The translations under genes were made by a program, and so were the position numbers. This document shows positions 16,537-27,119 of a DNA stretch of 64,000 nt, piece after piece; the stretch's first letter is position 1; every line of letters starts with the position of its first letter. The stretch comes from Spirosoma utsteinense (GTDB taxonomy: Bacteria; Bacteroidota; Bacteroidia; Cytophagales; Spirosomataceae). The stretch is from assembly GCF_014282275.1 (NCBI RefSeq), contig NZ_VFIA01000007.1:62001-126000 (forward strand). Reading direction: 5' to 3'. The notes below the pieces were generated by a model that searched no databases, was not told the DNA's origin, and saw only the letters and a program-made list of their open reading frames with translations.

Positions 16537-19500
16537 ATGCGAAACACCCTACTTGTTCTTTCCTCCATCCTACTATCGACACCCTTGCTGGCCCAGAAGC
16601 CTAAAATGGCAAAGGCTCAGTCGACGTCGGTTGTTGAGGGAGCAGCCAACAACGACCCTTATTTCAAGCCGGTAAAATGGCGTAACATCGGCCCCTTCCG
16701 CGGTGGTCGCTCGGTAGCCGGGTCCGGCGTCACCAGCGATCCGCAACTCTACTACATGGGTACCGTTGGGGGCGGCATCTGGAAAACGGAAGATGCGGGC
16801 ATGACCTGGAACAACGTCTCCGACGGGCAACTCAAAACCTCGTCGGTGGGCGCGATCGGTGTGTGTGAATCCGACCCGGCCGTGGTCTATGTCGGCATGG
16901 GCGAACACGCCCCGCGTGGGGTGATGACCTCCTACGGCGATGGTGTCTACAAATCGACCGACGCCGGTAAAACGTGGCAGCACCTCGGTCTCGACCTGAC
17001 CCGCCACATTGCCGCCGTTCGGGTGCATCCCCAGAATCCCGACGTAGCGTTCGTAGCCGCACAGGGTGCGTTACACGGTCCCTCGGCCGAGCGGGGCATC
17101 TACAAAACTATCGATGGTGGTAAGTCGTGGAAAAAAGTGCTGTTCGTGGATGAGAACACGGGCTGCAACGACCTGAGCATGGACATGACCAACCCACGTA
17201 TTCTGTACGCGTCCATGTGGGAACACCGCCGGTTACCCTGGCAGGTGCAGAGTGGCGGTAAAGGCAGCGGTCTCTATAAATCGACCGACGCGGGCGAAAC
17301 CTGGACCAAGCTGGAAAAGGGCTTACCCAAAGAGTTGGGCAAAATGGGCATTTCGGTGTCCAAAGCGAATCCGAACCGCGTGTATGCCGTGATCGAATCC
17401 GACTCGAATGCCGACAAAGGGGGCGTTTTCCTGTCGGATGATGCGGGCAAGAGCTGGAACCGGGTGAGTAAAGATCACCGTACTATCCAGCGGGCCTGGT
17501 ATTACATCGAGATCTTTGCCGATCCCGTCGATGAAAACGTCGTGTATGTCCTCAACACGTCGGTGCTAAAATCCATCGATGGCGGCAAGACCTTCTCAAC
17601 GATTCCCGGTTCGCACGGCGACCACCACAACCTGTGGATCAGCCCGAAGAACAACAAAAACCTCTTCCTGAGTAATGACGGTGGTGGTGCCGTATCGTTC
17701 AACGGCGGCAAATCATGGTCGTCGGAGAACAATCAGCCCACGGCGCAGTTCTACCGGATCAACGCCGACAACCAGTTTCCGTACCGTATCTACGCGGGCC
17801 AGCAGGACAACACGTCGGTGATGATCACCAGCCGGTCGACCACCGGCAGCGGCATTACGGATAAAGACTGGGAAGCATCGGCGGGTGGCGAGAGTGCCTT
17901 CATGGCCTTCAACCCCGACGATCCGCGCTACGTGATGGGCGGCAGCTACCAGGGCACGATCGAAGTGCTCGACCAGCAGACCCACGAAGGCAAACCCATC
18001 ATGGTGTCGCCCATTCAGTACCAGGCATTGCAGGCCAAGACGATGAAATACCGCTTCAACTGGAACGCGCCCATCATCTGGTCGAAACACGAACCGAAGG
18101 CGTTTTACCATGCCGGCAACCGGTTGTTCAAAACCATCGATATGGGCAAAAGCTGGACGATCGTTTCGCCCGACCTGACCCGCCACGACTCCACCAAACT
18201 GGGCTGGGGCGGTGCGCCCTATACCAACGAAGGAGCGGGGGGCGAGAACTACGCGACCATCACCTACGTCCTCGAATCGCCCAGCGAAAAAGGGGTGCTC
18301 TGGACCGGCAGCGACGACGGACTTGTGCACATCACCCGCGACGGGGGTGCCACCTGGACCAACGTTACCCCCGCCGGTTTGCCCGAGACGCTGATCAACT
18401 CCATCGAGGTATCGCCCCACGACAAAGCCACGGCCTACATAGCCACCACGCGCTACAAAGTCAACGACTTCGCCCCGGCGATCTACAAAACCACCGATTA
18501 CGGCAAGACGTGGACCAAAATCGTGACGGGTATTCCCTACGGTGCTTTCACCCGTACCGTCCGCGAAGATCCCGAGCGCAAAGGACTGCTGTATGCCGGT
18601 ACCGAAACGGGAGTTTACGTATCCTACAACGGCGGCAGCAACTGGAAGCCCATGCAGCTTAACCTGCCCGTTAGCCCTGTTACCGACCTGAAAGTACACC
18701 AGGGCGATCTGATCGCAGCCACCGCCGGTCGGTCGTTCTGGATTCTGGACGACCTTGGCCCTATCCGTCAGTACGACGAAAAAGCAAACAGAGACAGTCT
18801 GCTGGTTTACAAACCCGACGATACATACCGCGTATCGGGCGGCAGCGCGCTGGACAAGGTCATTGACGAAGAAGACGATGAAAATGCCGCCAGTAGCTCC
18901 GGTCGTAATGGGTTTGCGGGTACCAACCCCTCAACCGGCGTGGTGATGTACTACCAGTTGCCCGCCAAGGTCGATACCAGCGCCACGCTGACCCTGGAAA
19001 TCCTGTCGGAGCAGGGTGCGCACATCCGCAGCTTCAGCAGCAAAAAAGATAAGAAGTTCGTGGCCTTTCCGGGCGGGCCATCGCCGGAGCCAACGCTGAC
19101 CGTTCGGCCGGGCCTGAACCGGTTTGTGTGGGACATGCGGGCCGAAACGCTGCCCGCCATTGAGAAGGTATTCATCGAAGGCAACTACAGCGGGCGCAAA
19201 CTGGCACCCGGCAGCTATCAGGCTATGGTAAAGTTTGGCAAGCAGGCGAAGACGGTAGCGTTCAAAATCCTGCCCGATCCCCGGCTCAGCACCACGCCCG
19301 CCGAGTATGAGCAGCAGCAGAAAACACTGATCGCCATCGAGGAAGGGGTGAAAGAAATTCATGAGGGGGTAAACCGGATGCGGAAAGCCCAGAAGCAGAT
19401 CAACGATCTGGTCGACCTCATCGATGACAAGCCGAACATGAAGCCTCTGGCCGATGAAGGCCGGGCCATCTCGAAAAAGATCAAGCAATGGGAAGAGAAG

Positions 19501-19785
19501 GTGATTCAGCCTAAGTCGCAGTCGAACGATGACGTGATCAATTTCGAGAATAAGCTAAGCGCCGATTACATCTTCCTGAAAGGAGAAATGGACGTGAACA
19601 CGCCCTATGTCACCGCCGGTCAGCAGGAGCGCGTATCGGAGCTTAACGCGATCTGGCAACCACTTAAGACCGGCATGAATATGCTGATCCAGAACGACAT
19701 CGTGAAGTTCAACAACCAGTGTCGCCAGCTACAGGTTGACAAGATCACGGTGCCAGACGTAGCAACGGCAATGCCGAAGCAGTAA
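16537..19785 (+). CDS. Secreted BNR/Asp-box (VPS10/sortilin-like) protein
   Basis: A 1082-residue protein with a signal peptide [13 protein letters not shown] to LLAQ. It shares [18 protein letters not shown] with the proteins at 1-1783 and 4724. Asp-boxes such as [32 protein letters not shown] and RDGGATW run through the first 700 residues. An acidic linker ([11 protein letters not shown]) near 770-780 leads to a beta-sandwich-like part with [13 protein letters not shown] and then a helical C-terminus. It is preceded by a 298-bp gap in which I see no gene, only a short palindrome GTAGCG...CGCTAC near 16370. A long perfect-looking hairpin follows its stop. Confidence 0.92.
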   Translation: MRNTLLVLSSILLSTPLLAQKPKMAKAQSTSVVEGAANNDPYFKPVKWRNIGPFRGGRSVAGSGVTSDPQLYYMGTVGGGIWKTEDAGMTWNNVSDGQLKTSSVGAIGVCESDPAVVYVGMGEHAPRGVMTSYGDGVYKSTDAGKTWQHLGLDLTRHIAAVRVHPQNPDVAFVAAQGALHGPSAERGIYKTIDGGKSWKKVLFVDENTGCNDLSMDMTNPRILYASMWEHRRLPWQVQSGGKGSGLYKSTDAGETWTKLEKGLPKELGKMGISVSKANPNRVYAVIESDSNADKGGVFLSDDAGKSWNRVSKDHRTIQRAWYYIEIFADPVDENVVYVLNTSVLKSIDGGKTFSTIPGSHGDHHNLWISPKNNKNLFLSNDGGGAVSFNGGKSWSSENNQPTAQFYRINADNQFPYRIYAGQQDNTSVMITSRSTTGSGITDKDWEASAGGESAFMAFNPDDPRYVMGGSYQGTIEVLDQQTHEGKPIMVSPIQYQALQAKTMKYRFNWNAPIIWSKHEPKAFYHAGNRLFKTIDMGKSWTIVSPDLTRHDSTKLGWGGAPYTNEGAGGENYATITYVLESPSEKGVLWTGSDDGLVHITRDGGATWTNVTPAGLPETLINSIEVSPHDKATAYIATTRYKVNDFAPAIYKTTDYGKTWTKIVTGIPYGAFTRTVREDPERKGLLYAGTETGVYVSYNGGSNWKPMQLNLPVSPVTDLKVHQGDLIAATAGRSFWILDDLGPIRQYDEKANRDSLLVYKPDDTYRVSGGSALDKVIDEEDDENAASSSGRNGFAGTNPSTGVVMYYQLPAKVDTSATLTLEILSEQGAHIRSFSSKKDKKFVAFPGGPSPEPTLTVRPGLNRFVWDMRAETLPAIEKVFIEGNYSGRKLAPGSYQAMVKFGKQAKTVAFKILPDPRLSTTPAEYEQQQKTLIAIEEGVKEIHEGVNRMRKAQKQINDLVDLIDDKPNMKPLADEGRAISKKIKQWEEKVIQPKSQSNDDVINFENKLSADYIFLKGEMDVNTPYVTAGQQERVSELNAIWQPLKTGMNMLIQNDIVKFNNQCRQLQVDKITVPDVATAMPKQ

Positions 19786-19803
19786 TAGCCTGGATGTTCT
19801 GCT

Positions 19804-19906
19804 TGGCCTGGCCGGGTGTATCCTGGACGGCCACGTCCGGGTAGTAAATAAATATAAAATGATTATCACCCGGATGTGGCCGTCCAGGATACACCCGGCC
19901 AGGCCA
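19804..19906. repeat. Long intergenic inverted repeat, possible terminator
   Basis: Arms 19804-19842 and 19868-19906 (39 nt each) are inverted copies with one mismatch, separated by 25 AT-rich bases. The core TGGCCTGGCCGGGTGTATCC is not related to the 10.8-kb repeat. It begins 18 bp after the stop of the BNR gene, so in RNA it would fold into a very stable hairpin. There is no T-run directly after it, so it is either a factor-dependent or 3'-protective structure, or a mobile palindrome. Confidence 0.75.
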
Positions 19907-20016
19907 GGCTACCTCAAGAAAAGCGTCCTCTGAACCGGGGCGCTTTTTGTGTTGAATAAGGTTCTGAGTAACAGGCAATAGTTGGGAACATCTGGCCGAC
20001 TGATTACCTTTCGCCT

Positions 20017-20853
20017 TTGAACTCCGCTCATCATTGCTTACCCCCTACCTGTCTGGCACATTCATTTTCTTCGTCCGTTATCTGGATCACCGGTGCCTCA
20101 TCGGGCATAGGTGAGGCCATAGCGCTGGCGCTGGCCAGCCAGGGTGCCAGACTCGTTCTATCGGCTCGCCGGGCCGATGAACTTCAACGCGTAGCCGACC
20201 TGACTGGCCTGCCCGCATCGGATGTGCTGGTGCTGCCCCTGGATATGACCGATACTACAGGTTTGGCCGCTCATGTCGAAACGGTTCGGCAACGGTTTGG
20301 CCGGATCGACTATATATTCCAGAATGCGGGCATTACCCAACGGAGCCAGGTTGCCGATACCGATCTGTCGGTTTACCGGCAATTGATGGATGTCAACTTC
20401 TTTGGTGTTGTCGCCCTCACAAAAGCCGTTCTGCCGCTGATGCTGGCGCAGGGAAGCGGGCATATTGTGGTCACGAGTAGTGTAGCGGGTAAGATCGGCA
20501 CGAAGCAACGTTCCGGTTACTGCGCCAGCAAGCATGCCCTGCATGGCTTTTTCGACGCACTTCGGGCCGAAACTCATGAAGCCGGGCTCCGGGTAACCAT
20601 TGTTTGCCCAGGCTATATACGAACGCCTATTTCGCTCCACGCCCTTGGTGCCGGTGGACAGGTTCACGGAAAAATGGACGAAAACCAAGCGAGGGGGATG
20701 GCTCCTGACGCCTTTGCCCGGCAGTTGCTGCGGGCGGTATCGAAACAGAAAGAAGAGGTCTACATCGGCGGACCCGAAACTTATGGCATTTACCTCAAAC
20801 GCTTTCTGCCGGGATTACTGTCCCGCATTCTGCGCAACCGGGCAGGTGCCTGA
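20017..20853 (+). CDS. SDR-family NAD(P)-dependent oxidoreductase
   Basis: A classical short-chain dehydrogenase. It has the nucleotide-binding GASSGIG within the first 35 residues, NAG in the FQNAGITQRS block, the catalytic Ser in VVTSSVAGK and YCASK giving the Tyr-x3-Lys pair. The frame has no ATG near its start. It begins with TTG at 20017, and conserved sequence begins only at VIWITGASS, so the true start lies between 20017 and about 20077 and is uncertain. The protein is about 260-278 residues. The C-terminal region is of the DHRS7/dehydrogenase type. The substrate is unknown and it stands alone. Confidence 0.88.
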   Translation: MNSAHHCLPPTCLAHSFSSSVIWITGASSGIGEAIALALASQGARLVLSARRADELQRVADLTGLPASDVLVLPLDMTDTTGLAAHVETVRQRFGRIDYIFQNAGITQRSQVADTDLSVYRQLMDVNFFGVVALTKAVLPLMLAQGSGHIVVTSSVAGKIGTKQRSGYCASKHALHGFFDALRAETHEAGLRVTIVCPGYIRTPISLHALGAGGQVHGKMDENQARGMAPDAFARQLLRAVSKQKEEVYIGGPETYGIYLKRFLPGLLSRILRNRAGA

Positions 20854-20955
20854 TCAGGATGGCAGTGCTGACGTTTCCTACAAAAGAAAGAAGGGTATAC
20901 GAACAAGCGACTACCGCTGTGCTCTGTATACCCTCCTGTGGAACTTAGGCTCTGC

Positions 20956-22299
20956 TTACTTACCGCTAACGGCGGCTGTTCTGGTCTTTCCAGCCTGCTC
21001 CATATAATCGACGGTCAGGTGGCAGAGTGATTTCATGCCCAGCACAAAACAACTCTCATCGATTTTGAAATCAGGCGTATGGTGTGGGGCTGCGTCTTCA
21101 ACCTTTGTGCCTTTGGTCATACCGCCCAGGAAGTAGAAGAAGCCGGGCACTTTCTGCTGGTAGAACGAGAAGTCTTCGGCACCCGTCTGAGCGGGTGTGA
21201 TCTTGACATTGTTCTTGCCAGCCACCGCTTCGAGCGAACCGATCATTTGATCGGTGAGTTTGGGGTCATTGTACGTAATAGGGTACATAATGTCGATCTT
21301 GACATCGGCTTTAGCACCGGCACTTTCGGCAATATTGGTAGCTACTTCACTAATTCGACGGTGGATGGTTTTCTGCATGTCTGCATCCAGCGAGCGGATT
21401 GTACCAATCATGTTCACCTCTTCGGGAATGATGTTCTGCCGGATACCGCCGTGGATAGCGCCTACCGTCACAACAGCGGCATTCTCCGTCAGGGGCAGAT
21501 TCCGGCTAACGATGGTTTGCAATCCCATGACCACCTGCGCCGAGGTAACGATAGGGTCGACACCCGACCAGGGTGATGCACCATGGGTTTGCTTTCCTTT
21601 TAGTTTGATGGAAAACTGGTCGACAGCGGCCATCGTAGCACCGGGGCGGTACTTGATGGTACCAACTTCGGTTTGGGAGTTGATATGCAGACCGAATATG
21701 GCATCTACTTTAGGGTTTTCCAGAACCCCTTCTTTCACCATCAGATAGGCACCCCCCTCTTCGCCAACGGGTGCCCCTTCTTCGGCAGGCTGGAATATGA
21801 ATTTCACGGTACCGTGCAGATCGCTTTTTACCGACGCCAGCACTTCGGCGACGCCCATCAGGATAGCGACGTGGGTGTCGTGGCCGCAGGCGTGCATGAT
21901 ACCAGTTTGCTGGCCGTTATATTCGGTTTTCGCTTCGGATTTAAAGGGCAGATCGACACGTTCGGTTACGGGCAGCCCATCCATGTCGGCACGTAGCGCC
22001 ACGACCGGTCCGGGCTTCCCCCCTTTCAGCAACCCGACGACTCCCGTTTTGCCGACCCCCGTTTTCACCTCGATGCCAAGCGCCTGCAGGTGGGCGGCAA
22101 TTTTGGCTGCGGTCTGGAACTCGCGGTTGCCCAGTTCAGGGTGCTGATGAAAATCCCGGCGCCAGGAAACAACTTTTTTCTCGAGGCCCTCAGCGGCTTT
22201 ATCCATCCGCACGTTTAGAACAGGTCCCTGTCCAAAAGCGGCTGGTGCGAACAAAACCCCCGAAAAAATGGCTGCTAAGTAGTTTTTACTAGTTTTCAT
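20956..22299 (-). CDS. Secreted M20 family amidohydrolase (peptidase M20D-like)
   Basis: A 447-residue enzyme from ATG 22299; the in-frame ATG 30 bases earlier would place ten residues ahead of a clear signal peptide (MKTSKNYLAAIFSGVLF to AFGQ). M20D landmarks are RRDFHQHPELGNREFQT near 45, ALRADMDGLPV near 100, ACGHDTHVAILMG near 135, and QPAEEGAPVGEEGG near 170, supplying the metal ligands and catalytic Glu. The family hydrolyses N-acyl amino acids, hippurate or IAA conjugates. Export to the periplasm suggests a role in amino-acid scavenging. The exact substrate is unknown. It is divergent from the SusC gene at 22443. Confidence 0.92.
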   Translation of the reverse strand: MKTSKNYLAAIFSGVLFAPAAFGQGPVLNVRMDKAAEGLEKKVVSWRRDFHQHPELGNREFQTAAKIAAHLQALGIEVKTGVGKTGVVGLLKGGKPGPVVALRADMDGLPVTERVDLPFKSEAKTEYNGQQTGIMHACGHDTHVAILMGVAEVLASVKSDLHGTVKFIFQPAEEGAPVGEEGGAYLMVKEGVLENPKVDAIFGLHINSQTEVGTIKYRPGATMAAVDQFSIKLKGKQTHGASPWSGVDPIVTSAQVVMGLQTIVSRNLPLTENAAVVTVGAIHGGIRQNIIPEEVNMIGTIRSLDADMQKTIHRRISEVATNIAESAGAKADVKIDIMYPITYNDPKLTDQMIGSLEAVAGKNNVKITPAQTGAEDFSFYQQKVPGFFYFLGGMTKGTKVEDAAPHHTPDFKIDESCFVLGMKSLCHLTVDYMEQAGKTRTAAVSGK

Positions 22300-22387
22300 C
22301 AAATTATGCAATAATAGCTGTAGATACATTTAGAGAGCAATTTACAATTTAGTCCGAATAATTTGTTGGTTTAATTGCAACATTCTA

Positions 22388-22395
22388 TAGTTTTG
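22388..22395 (+). promoter_or_regulatory. Promoter of susC set 1 (TAGTTTTG with upstream TTG)
   Basis: TAGTTTTG matches the TAnnTTTG -7 consensus. A TTG at 22366-22368 lies 19 bp upstream, the expected -33 spacing for Bacteroidota. The SusC ATG is 47 bp downstream. This is one of the two best promoter matches in the window. Confidence 0.6.
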
Positions 22396-22442
22396 TCGCT
22401 CTTTATTAATTTTCCACAAAACAATTCTATCAACAAACCTTT

Positions 22443-25400
22443 ATGAGAAAACTTCTATTAGGAAGTTGGTTACTCATACTGCTTTTCTGCCTGCCAGCCC
22501 TGGCGCAGGATGTAGCAGTTAGTGGCCGGGTTACTTCGTCGGACGATGGCTCCGCCCTGCCGGGTGTGAGCGTACAGGTAAAGGGTACAACTCGCGGTGC
22601 AACCACCGATGCAAACGGGAATTACCGCGTGAGCGCATCAGCTAATAGTCGGTTGGTATTTAGCTTTATTGGCTTCTCAAGCCAGGAAGTTGCGATTGGA
22701 AACAGGTCAACGGTTAATATCACCCTGCAAGCAGACGCTACCAATCTCGGCGAAGTAGTTGTTACGGGTTACGGTGGAACGGTTAACCGGCGTGAATTTA
22801 CAGGAGCAAGCTCCAAGGTTTCGGGGGCGGCCGTATCCAACCTGCCAGTGGGTAGTTTTGATAAAGCACTGGCCGGTCGGGCAGCGGGTGTACAGGTAAC
22901 ATCAGCTAACGGGGTACCGGGTGGCGCTATTCAGATTCGTATCCGTGGCGTTGGTTCTATTTCGGCGGGTAGCGATCCCCTCTACGTCGTTGACGGCGTT
23001 CAGTTAAACACGTCCAACAACTCCAGCTTCACCAGCAGTAACCCACTCTCGTTTTTGAACCCGAGCGATATTGAGTCGATCGAGATTCTGAAGGATGCCG
23101 CTGCCGCTTCGATTTACGGTTCGCAGGCAGCAAACGGCGTTGTGCTCGTCACGACCAAGCGTGGTAAGGCCGGTAAAACGCAGATCACTTTCAATTACTT
23201 TAAGGGCATTGCTGATCCTATCAAACAACTTGATGTACTGAATACACAGGAGTGGATTCAGCTTCGGACCGAGAACCTGGTCAATGCCGGAACAGCCGCT
23301 GACGTGGCCCGGTCGTCGGTACTCTCGACCCTGCGTCTGCCAACAAGCCTAACTGACGCAGACATTGCAGCGTTACCAACCTACGACTGGCAGAAGGCTG
23401 CATTCAGACAGGGCCAAACGGATAACTACGAAATAGGCATGAACGGGGGTAATGAGAAGACCCGATTTTATGTGTCCGGTTCCTACTATACACAGAGTGC
23501 TAACGTCATAAACGTTAACTTCAAACGAGGCACCCTGAATAGCACGCTTACACACCAGATTAACAGTAAACTGAGCATCGACCAGACGCTTAAACTGAGT
23601 ACGATCACGTCGAACGGCCAATTTGGTGGTCCCAACGGGGGTTCGTTCCTGGGAGCTGCTGCATTTTCGTCGCCCCTTATTTTGCCAAGTGTAGCCATTT
23701 ACAACGCCGATGGCAGTTATAACGGAACACCCGCACTGGGTGGCATTCCGGGTATTCTCAACCAGAATATCATTCAGGTCAGTGAGTTGAACACGATCCG
23801 GGCTGACATTAACCAGTTTGTGGGTAGTTTAGCCCTGAACTACAAAGTAACGGACAATCTGACCATCCGGCCATTTGTTAGCCTTGATTACCGCTCGGTT
23901 CGGGGTAGAAACTTCTCCGACCCACGCACCGCCGACGGTATAAACGTTCGGGGACGGGTACAGGATCAGTTTAATGAAAACAAAAACTTCCTGACCAACG
24001 TAACGGCGAACTATAACAAAGAGATCGGTAAAAGTGATTTCGGCCTTCTGCTGGGTGCCGAGTACAGGTCCGACATTAATGAGAACCTGTTGACGAACAT
24101 CACGAACGTACCAACGCCGGATTTTAAATATGCCAGCGCGGCTGCTTTACCCGTGAGCATTGGCGGTACCTGGACGGGTTACCGGAAAGGATCGGTATTC
24201 GGTAATTTGAAATACAATTTCAACAAAAAGTATGATCTTAGCCTCATTGGTCGTCTGGACGGTTCGAGTCGTTTCGGTGCCAACAATCGCTTCGGTTTCT
24301 TCCCCTCGATTTCGGGAGCGTGGCTGATTTCTGAAGAAAGCTTCCTGAAAGGTGGCCGGTACGTGAGCGACCTGAAACTTCGGGCTTCGTTTGGTACTAC
24401 GGGTAACGACCAATTGGGCTCGCTCTTTAATGCTGCTAACTTCCCCGGTCTGGGTTTAGTGAATCCTGGATTTGACTACAATGGCGCGGCCGGTTTTGCC
24501 CCTTCGCAGTTGGCTAACCCCGACCTGAAGTGGGAAACTAACCAGACCGCCAACATTGGTTTGGACTTTGGTTTCTTCGGCAACCGCATCACCGGCTCGG
24601 TCGATGTGTTCCAACGGACCAGTAAAGATCTGTTGCTGCCTTTCAACCTACCTTTCACGAGTGGTTACTCGTCTATCTCCCGGAACGCGGGCGAAGTACA
24701 GAACCGCGGGTTAGAAGTTGAATTGAATACTGTGAACGTGCGGGCGGGCCAGTTTCAGTGGAAATCGTCGTTCAACATCACCACGATTCAGAACAAGGTC
24801 ACCAAGCTGTATCCGGGTATCGTACCGCTGAACAATCCGGACAGCACGATTCTGTTAACCTATACTGATTTCTATGGCGTAGGCCGGAATGCAATTCTGG
24901 GCAGACCGCTACAGCCGCAGTACACCACCGATTATGCCGGTGTGAACCCCGCTACGGGCCGGGCCATGTTCTATGATTATGCTGGTAACATTACGTACCG
25001 CCCCCTGATACCCCGCGACCAGAAGTATTTCGGCACCGAATTACCTAAGTTCTACGGTGGCTTCAACAACACCATTGTATACGGTGGTTTGTCGCTCGAC
25101 TTCCTGATCCAGTTCGACTACGGTCGGCGGTCGTTCAACACGCAGACGTCTTTCCTGGCTGAGAATGCAGGGCGTAACTTCAACGCCTTACAAAGCACCT
25201 ACGATCGTCGCTGGCAGAAAGCAGGTGACATTACGGATGTACCCCGGGCTTATAACGCTAACGTTGAGCCAAACAGCGTTAGTGGTCTGGGCGGTACCCG
25301 TACCCTGGAAGATGCTTCGTACCTTCGGTTGAAGCAGATAACACTGAATTACGACGTGCCAGCCGCCATCAGCAGCCGGATAAAAGCGTCTAAAGCGCGT

Positions 25401-25541
25401 ATCTATATTCAGGCCGCTAACCTGATCACTGTTACCAAATGGACCAGCTATGACCCTGAATTCCTCAACTTCGGTTCGGGTAACAGTGGACTGGTACCAA
25501 ACTCAAAGACCTATCAGGCCGGTGTTAACGTAACGTTCTAA
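22443..25541 (+). CDS. SusC/RagA-family TonB-linked outer membrane protein
   Basis: A 1032-residue SusC-type transporter. It has a signal peptide to LPALAQ, a CarboxypepD_reg domain at about 22-105 (GVSVQVKGTTRGATTDANGN), then VVVTGYGG and the plug with IRIRGVGSISAGSDPLYVVD and IESIEILKDAAAASIYGSQA, the SusC signature. The rest is a 22-strand barrel ending GVNVTF. Its SusD partner starts 23 bp downstream, so they form a transporter/lid pair. The ligand is not evident: no glycoside hydrolase is linked, but a nucleoside hydrolase follows after a terminator. Its first 110 residues are strikingly similar to those of the second SusC at 29282. Confidence 0.95.
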   Translation: MRKLLLGSWLLILLFCLPALAQDVAVSGRVTSSDDGSALPGVSVQVKGTTRGATTDANGNYRVSASANSRLVFSFIGFSSQEVAIGNRSTVNITLQADATNLGEVVVTGYGGTVNRREFTGASSKVSGAAVSNLPVGSFDKALAGRAAGVQVTSANGVPGGAIQIRIRGVGSISAGSDPLYVVDGVQLNTSNNSSFTSSNPLSFLNPSDIESIEILKDAAAASIYGSQAANGVVLVTTKRGKAGKTQITFNYFKGIADPIKQLDVLNTQEWIQLRTENLVNAGTAADVARSSVLSTLRLPTSLTDADIAALPTYDWQKAAFRQGQTDNYEIGMNGGNEKTRFYVSGSYYTQSANVINVNFKRGTLNSTLTHQINSKLSIDQTLKLSTITSNGQFGGPNGGSFLGAAAFSSPLILPSVAIYNADGSYNGTPALGGIPGILNQNIIQVSELNTIRADINQFVGSLALNYKVTDNLTIRPFVSLDYRSVRGRNFSDPRTADGINVRGRVQDQFNENKNFLTNVTANYNKEIGKSDFGLLLGAEYRSDINENLLTNITNVPTPDFKYASAAALPVSIGGTWTGYRKGSVFGNLKYNFNKKYDLSLIGRLDGSSRFGANNRFGFFPSISGAWLISEESFLKGGRYVSDLKLRASFGTTGNDQLGSLFNAANFPGLGLVNPGFDYNGAAGFAPSQLANPDLKWETNQTANIGLDFGFFGNRITGSVDVFQRTSKDLLLPFNLPFTSGYSSISRNAGEVQNRGLEVELNTVNVRAGQFQWKSSFNITTIQNKVTKLYPGIVPLNNPDSTILLTYTDFYGVGRNAILGRPLQPQYTTDYAGVNPATGRAMFYDYAGNITYRPLIPRDQKYFGTELPKFYGGFNNTIVYGGLSLDFLIQFDYGRRSFNTQTSFLAENAGRNFNALQSTYDRRWQKAGDITDVPRAYNANVEPNSVSGLGGTRTLEDASYLRLKQITLNYDVPAAISSRIKASKARIYIQAANLITVTKWTSYDPEFLNFGSGNSGLVPNSKTYQAGVNVTF

Positions 25542-25564
25542 TCAAGACTTCGATCATACACGCT

Positions 25565-27052
25565 ATGCGTACACTAAAATCTATAATTTTATCAACCAGT
25601 CTGTTAACCGTCAGCCTGCTGGCCGTTACCGCCTGTAAAAACAGTGAATTTCTCGAAGTTACGCCCCGCTCGCAGGGTGATTCGCAGATAGCGCTGACAA
25701 CTGCCGAGGGCGTCGATGCTGCCGTAAATGGCATTTACGACCGACTGCAAAACGTAGTACTTTACGGCCGTGATATGCTGGCCGTATCCGAAGCATTGAG
25801 TGACAATGCTCAGTTCACTAACAAATCGGGTCGGTTAGCCAACGAAAACAGGAACATCCAGAATAACACCTTTGGTACGGCTACAGCAGCAGGGGCTACC
25901 TGGCAATCGGCTTACTTCGCCATAAACCAGGCTAATCTGATTCTGGATAATATTGGGGGTGTTGCCTTCGCCGATACAGCACAGCGCAACCGGCTACAGG
26001 GCCAGGCCTACTTTCTGCGGGCATTGCTTTACCATGACCTGTCGCGCATCTACGCCTACGATCCAGGCGTTGCGGTGGCTACCCAGGACCGGGGTGGTGT
26101 ACCATTACTGCTGGTTGGCGTAGCCGATCAAAGCAAGATTACGCTGCCGGCTCGTCCAGCCGTTGCCGATGTGTACAAGCAGATTTACGCTGATCTGCAG
26201 AGTTCCATTGCTTCCTTCAGCCGCACGAATGCCAATGCACCTGCCTACGGAAACCGGCAAGCCGCGCAGGCGCTGTTCTCGCGCGTTGCTCTTTACAACA
26301 AAGACTATGCAACGGCAGTAAAATACGCGACCGATGCCATTGCCGGCACAATCAAACTGTCGCCTAATGCGTCTTACGTTGGTGGCTGGCGTGCCCCGCA
26401 GAATCCCGAGTCGTTGTTTGAAATCCAGTACATCGTAGCCGAAAACATAGGCGTTAATACGTCCCTCCAAACGACCTACACGACGTTGGTTAGAACGGGC
26501 GACCGTACCGCTACGGGTGGTTTTGGTGACCTGGTGCCAACAACAGCGTTTATCAACGACCTGGAAGCCGAGAAAAGTGCTACCGGAACCGTCCTCGATA
26601 TCCGTCGTCAGTTGTACGAATTGGGTACAGCCGGCCGGGGAGCCGCGTTCATTGAATGTACCAAGTTTCTGGGTAGAAACGGAACGATCAACTTGGATAA
26701 CATACCTGTTATCCGGGTCTCCGAATTGTACCTGAACCGGGCCGAGGCCAACTATAACCTTGGCAACACGACTGAGGCCCTGGCCGATCTGAATGTGATT
26801 CGGCAACGGTGTGGTTTACCTGCCTCTACAGTAACCGGTGCACCTCTGCTGGCTGAAATTATGCGGCAGGAGCGTTTGGAGTTCGGTTTTGAAGGTCACC
26901 GCTGGTTCGACCTGAAGCGTACGGGACAGAATGTAGTGAAAGCTGCCGCACAGGGTGGTGGCCTTGTCTACACGGATAACCGTATTCTGGCGCCTATTCC
27001 AGTCAATGAGTTGTCGACCAATAAGAGCATACAGCAAAACTTCGGTTATTAA
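25565..27052 (+). CDS. RagB/SusD family nutrient-uptake outer membrane lipoprotein
   Basis: A 495-residue SusD-type lipoprotein with a lipobox LAVTAC (Cys about 24) and the usual start KNSEFLEVTPRS. The N-terminal TPR-like helices include AYFLRALLYHDLSRIYAYDP, and the C-terminal RagB part ends with RQERLEFGFEGHRWFDLKRT and NRILAPIPVNEL, both family hallmarks. SusD proteins sit on the cell surface and form the lid of the SusC barrel. It lies in the operon between SusC and a small lipoprotein. Confidence 0.95.
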   Translation: MRTLKSIILSTSLLTVSLLAVTACKNSEFLEVTPRSQGDSQIALTTAEGVDAAVNGIYDRLQNVVLYGRDMLAVSEALSDNAQFTNKSGRLANENRNIQNNTFGTATAAGATWQSAYFAINQANLILDNIGGVAFADTAQRNRLQGQAYFLRALLYHDLSRIYAYDPGVAVATQDRGGVPLLLVGVADQSKITLPARPAVADVYKQIYADLQSSIASFSRTNANAPAYGNRQAAQALFSRVALYNKDYATAVKYATDAIAGTIKLSPNASYVGGWRAPQNPESLFEIQYIVAENIGVNTSLQTTYTTLVRTGDRTATGGFGDLVPTTAFINDLEAEKSATGTVLDIRRQLYELGTAGRGAAFIECTKFLGRNGTINLDNIPVIRVSELYLNRAEANYNLGNTTEALADLNVIRQRCGLPASTVTGAPLLAEIMRQERLEFGFEGHRWFDLKRTGQNVVKAAAQGGGLVYTDNRILAPIPVNELSTNKSIQQNFGY

Positions 27053-27119
27053 TCGGGCAGGGCAGGCTTTAGCCAGTGCACAATTGACTGGTACCCGCCC
27101 TGTTTAAACAACTGCCTTA

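Noticed and set aside
17713-18699. A 328-residue minus-strand frame
   Set aside because: Antisense shadow of the third BNR protein; repeated Asp-boxes on the other strand explain it.
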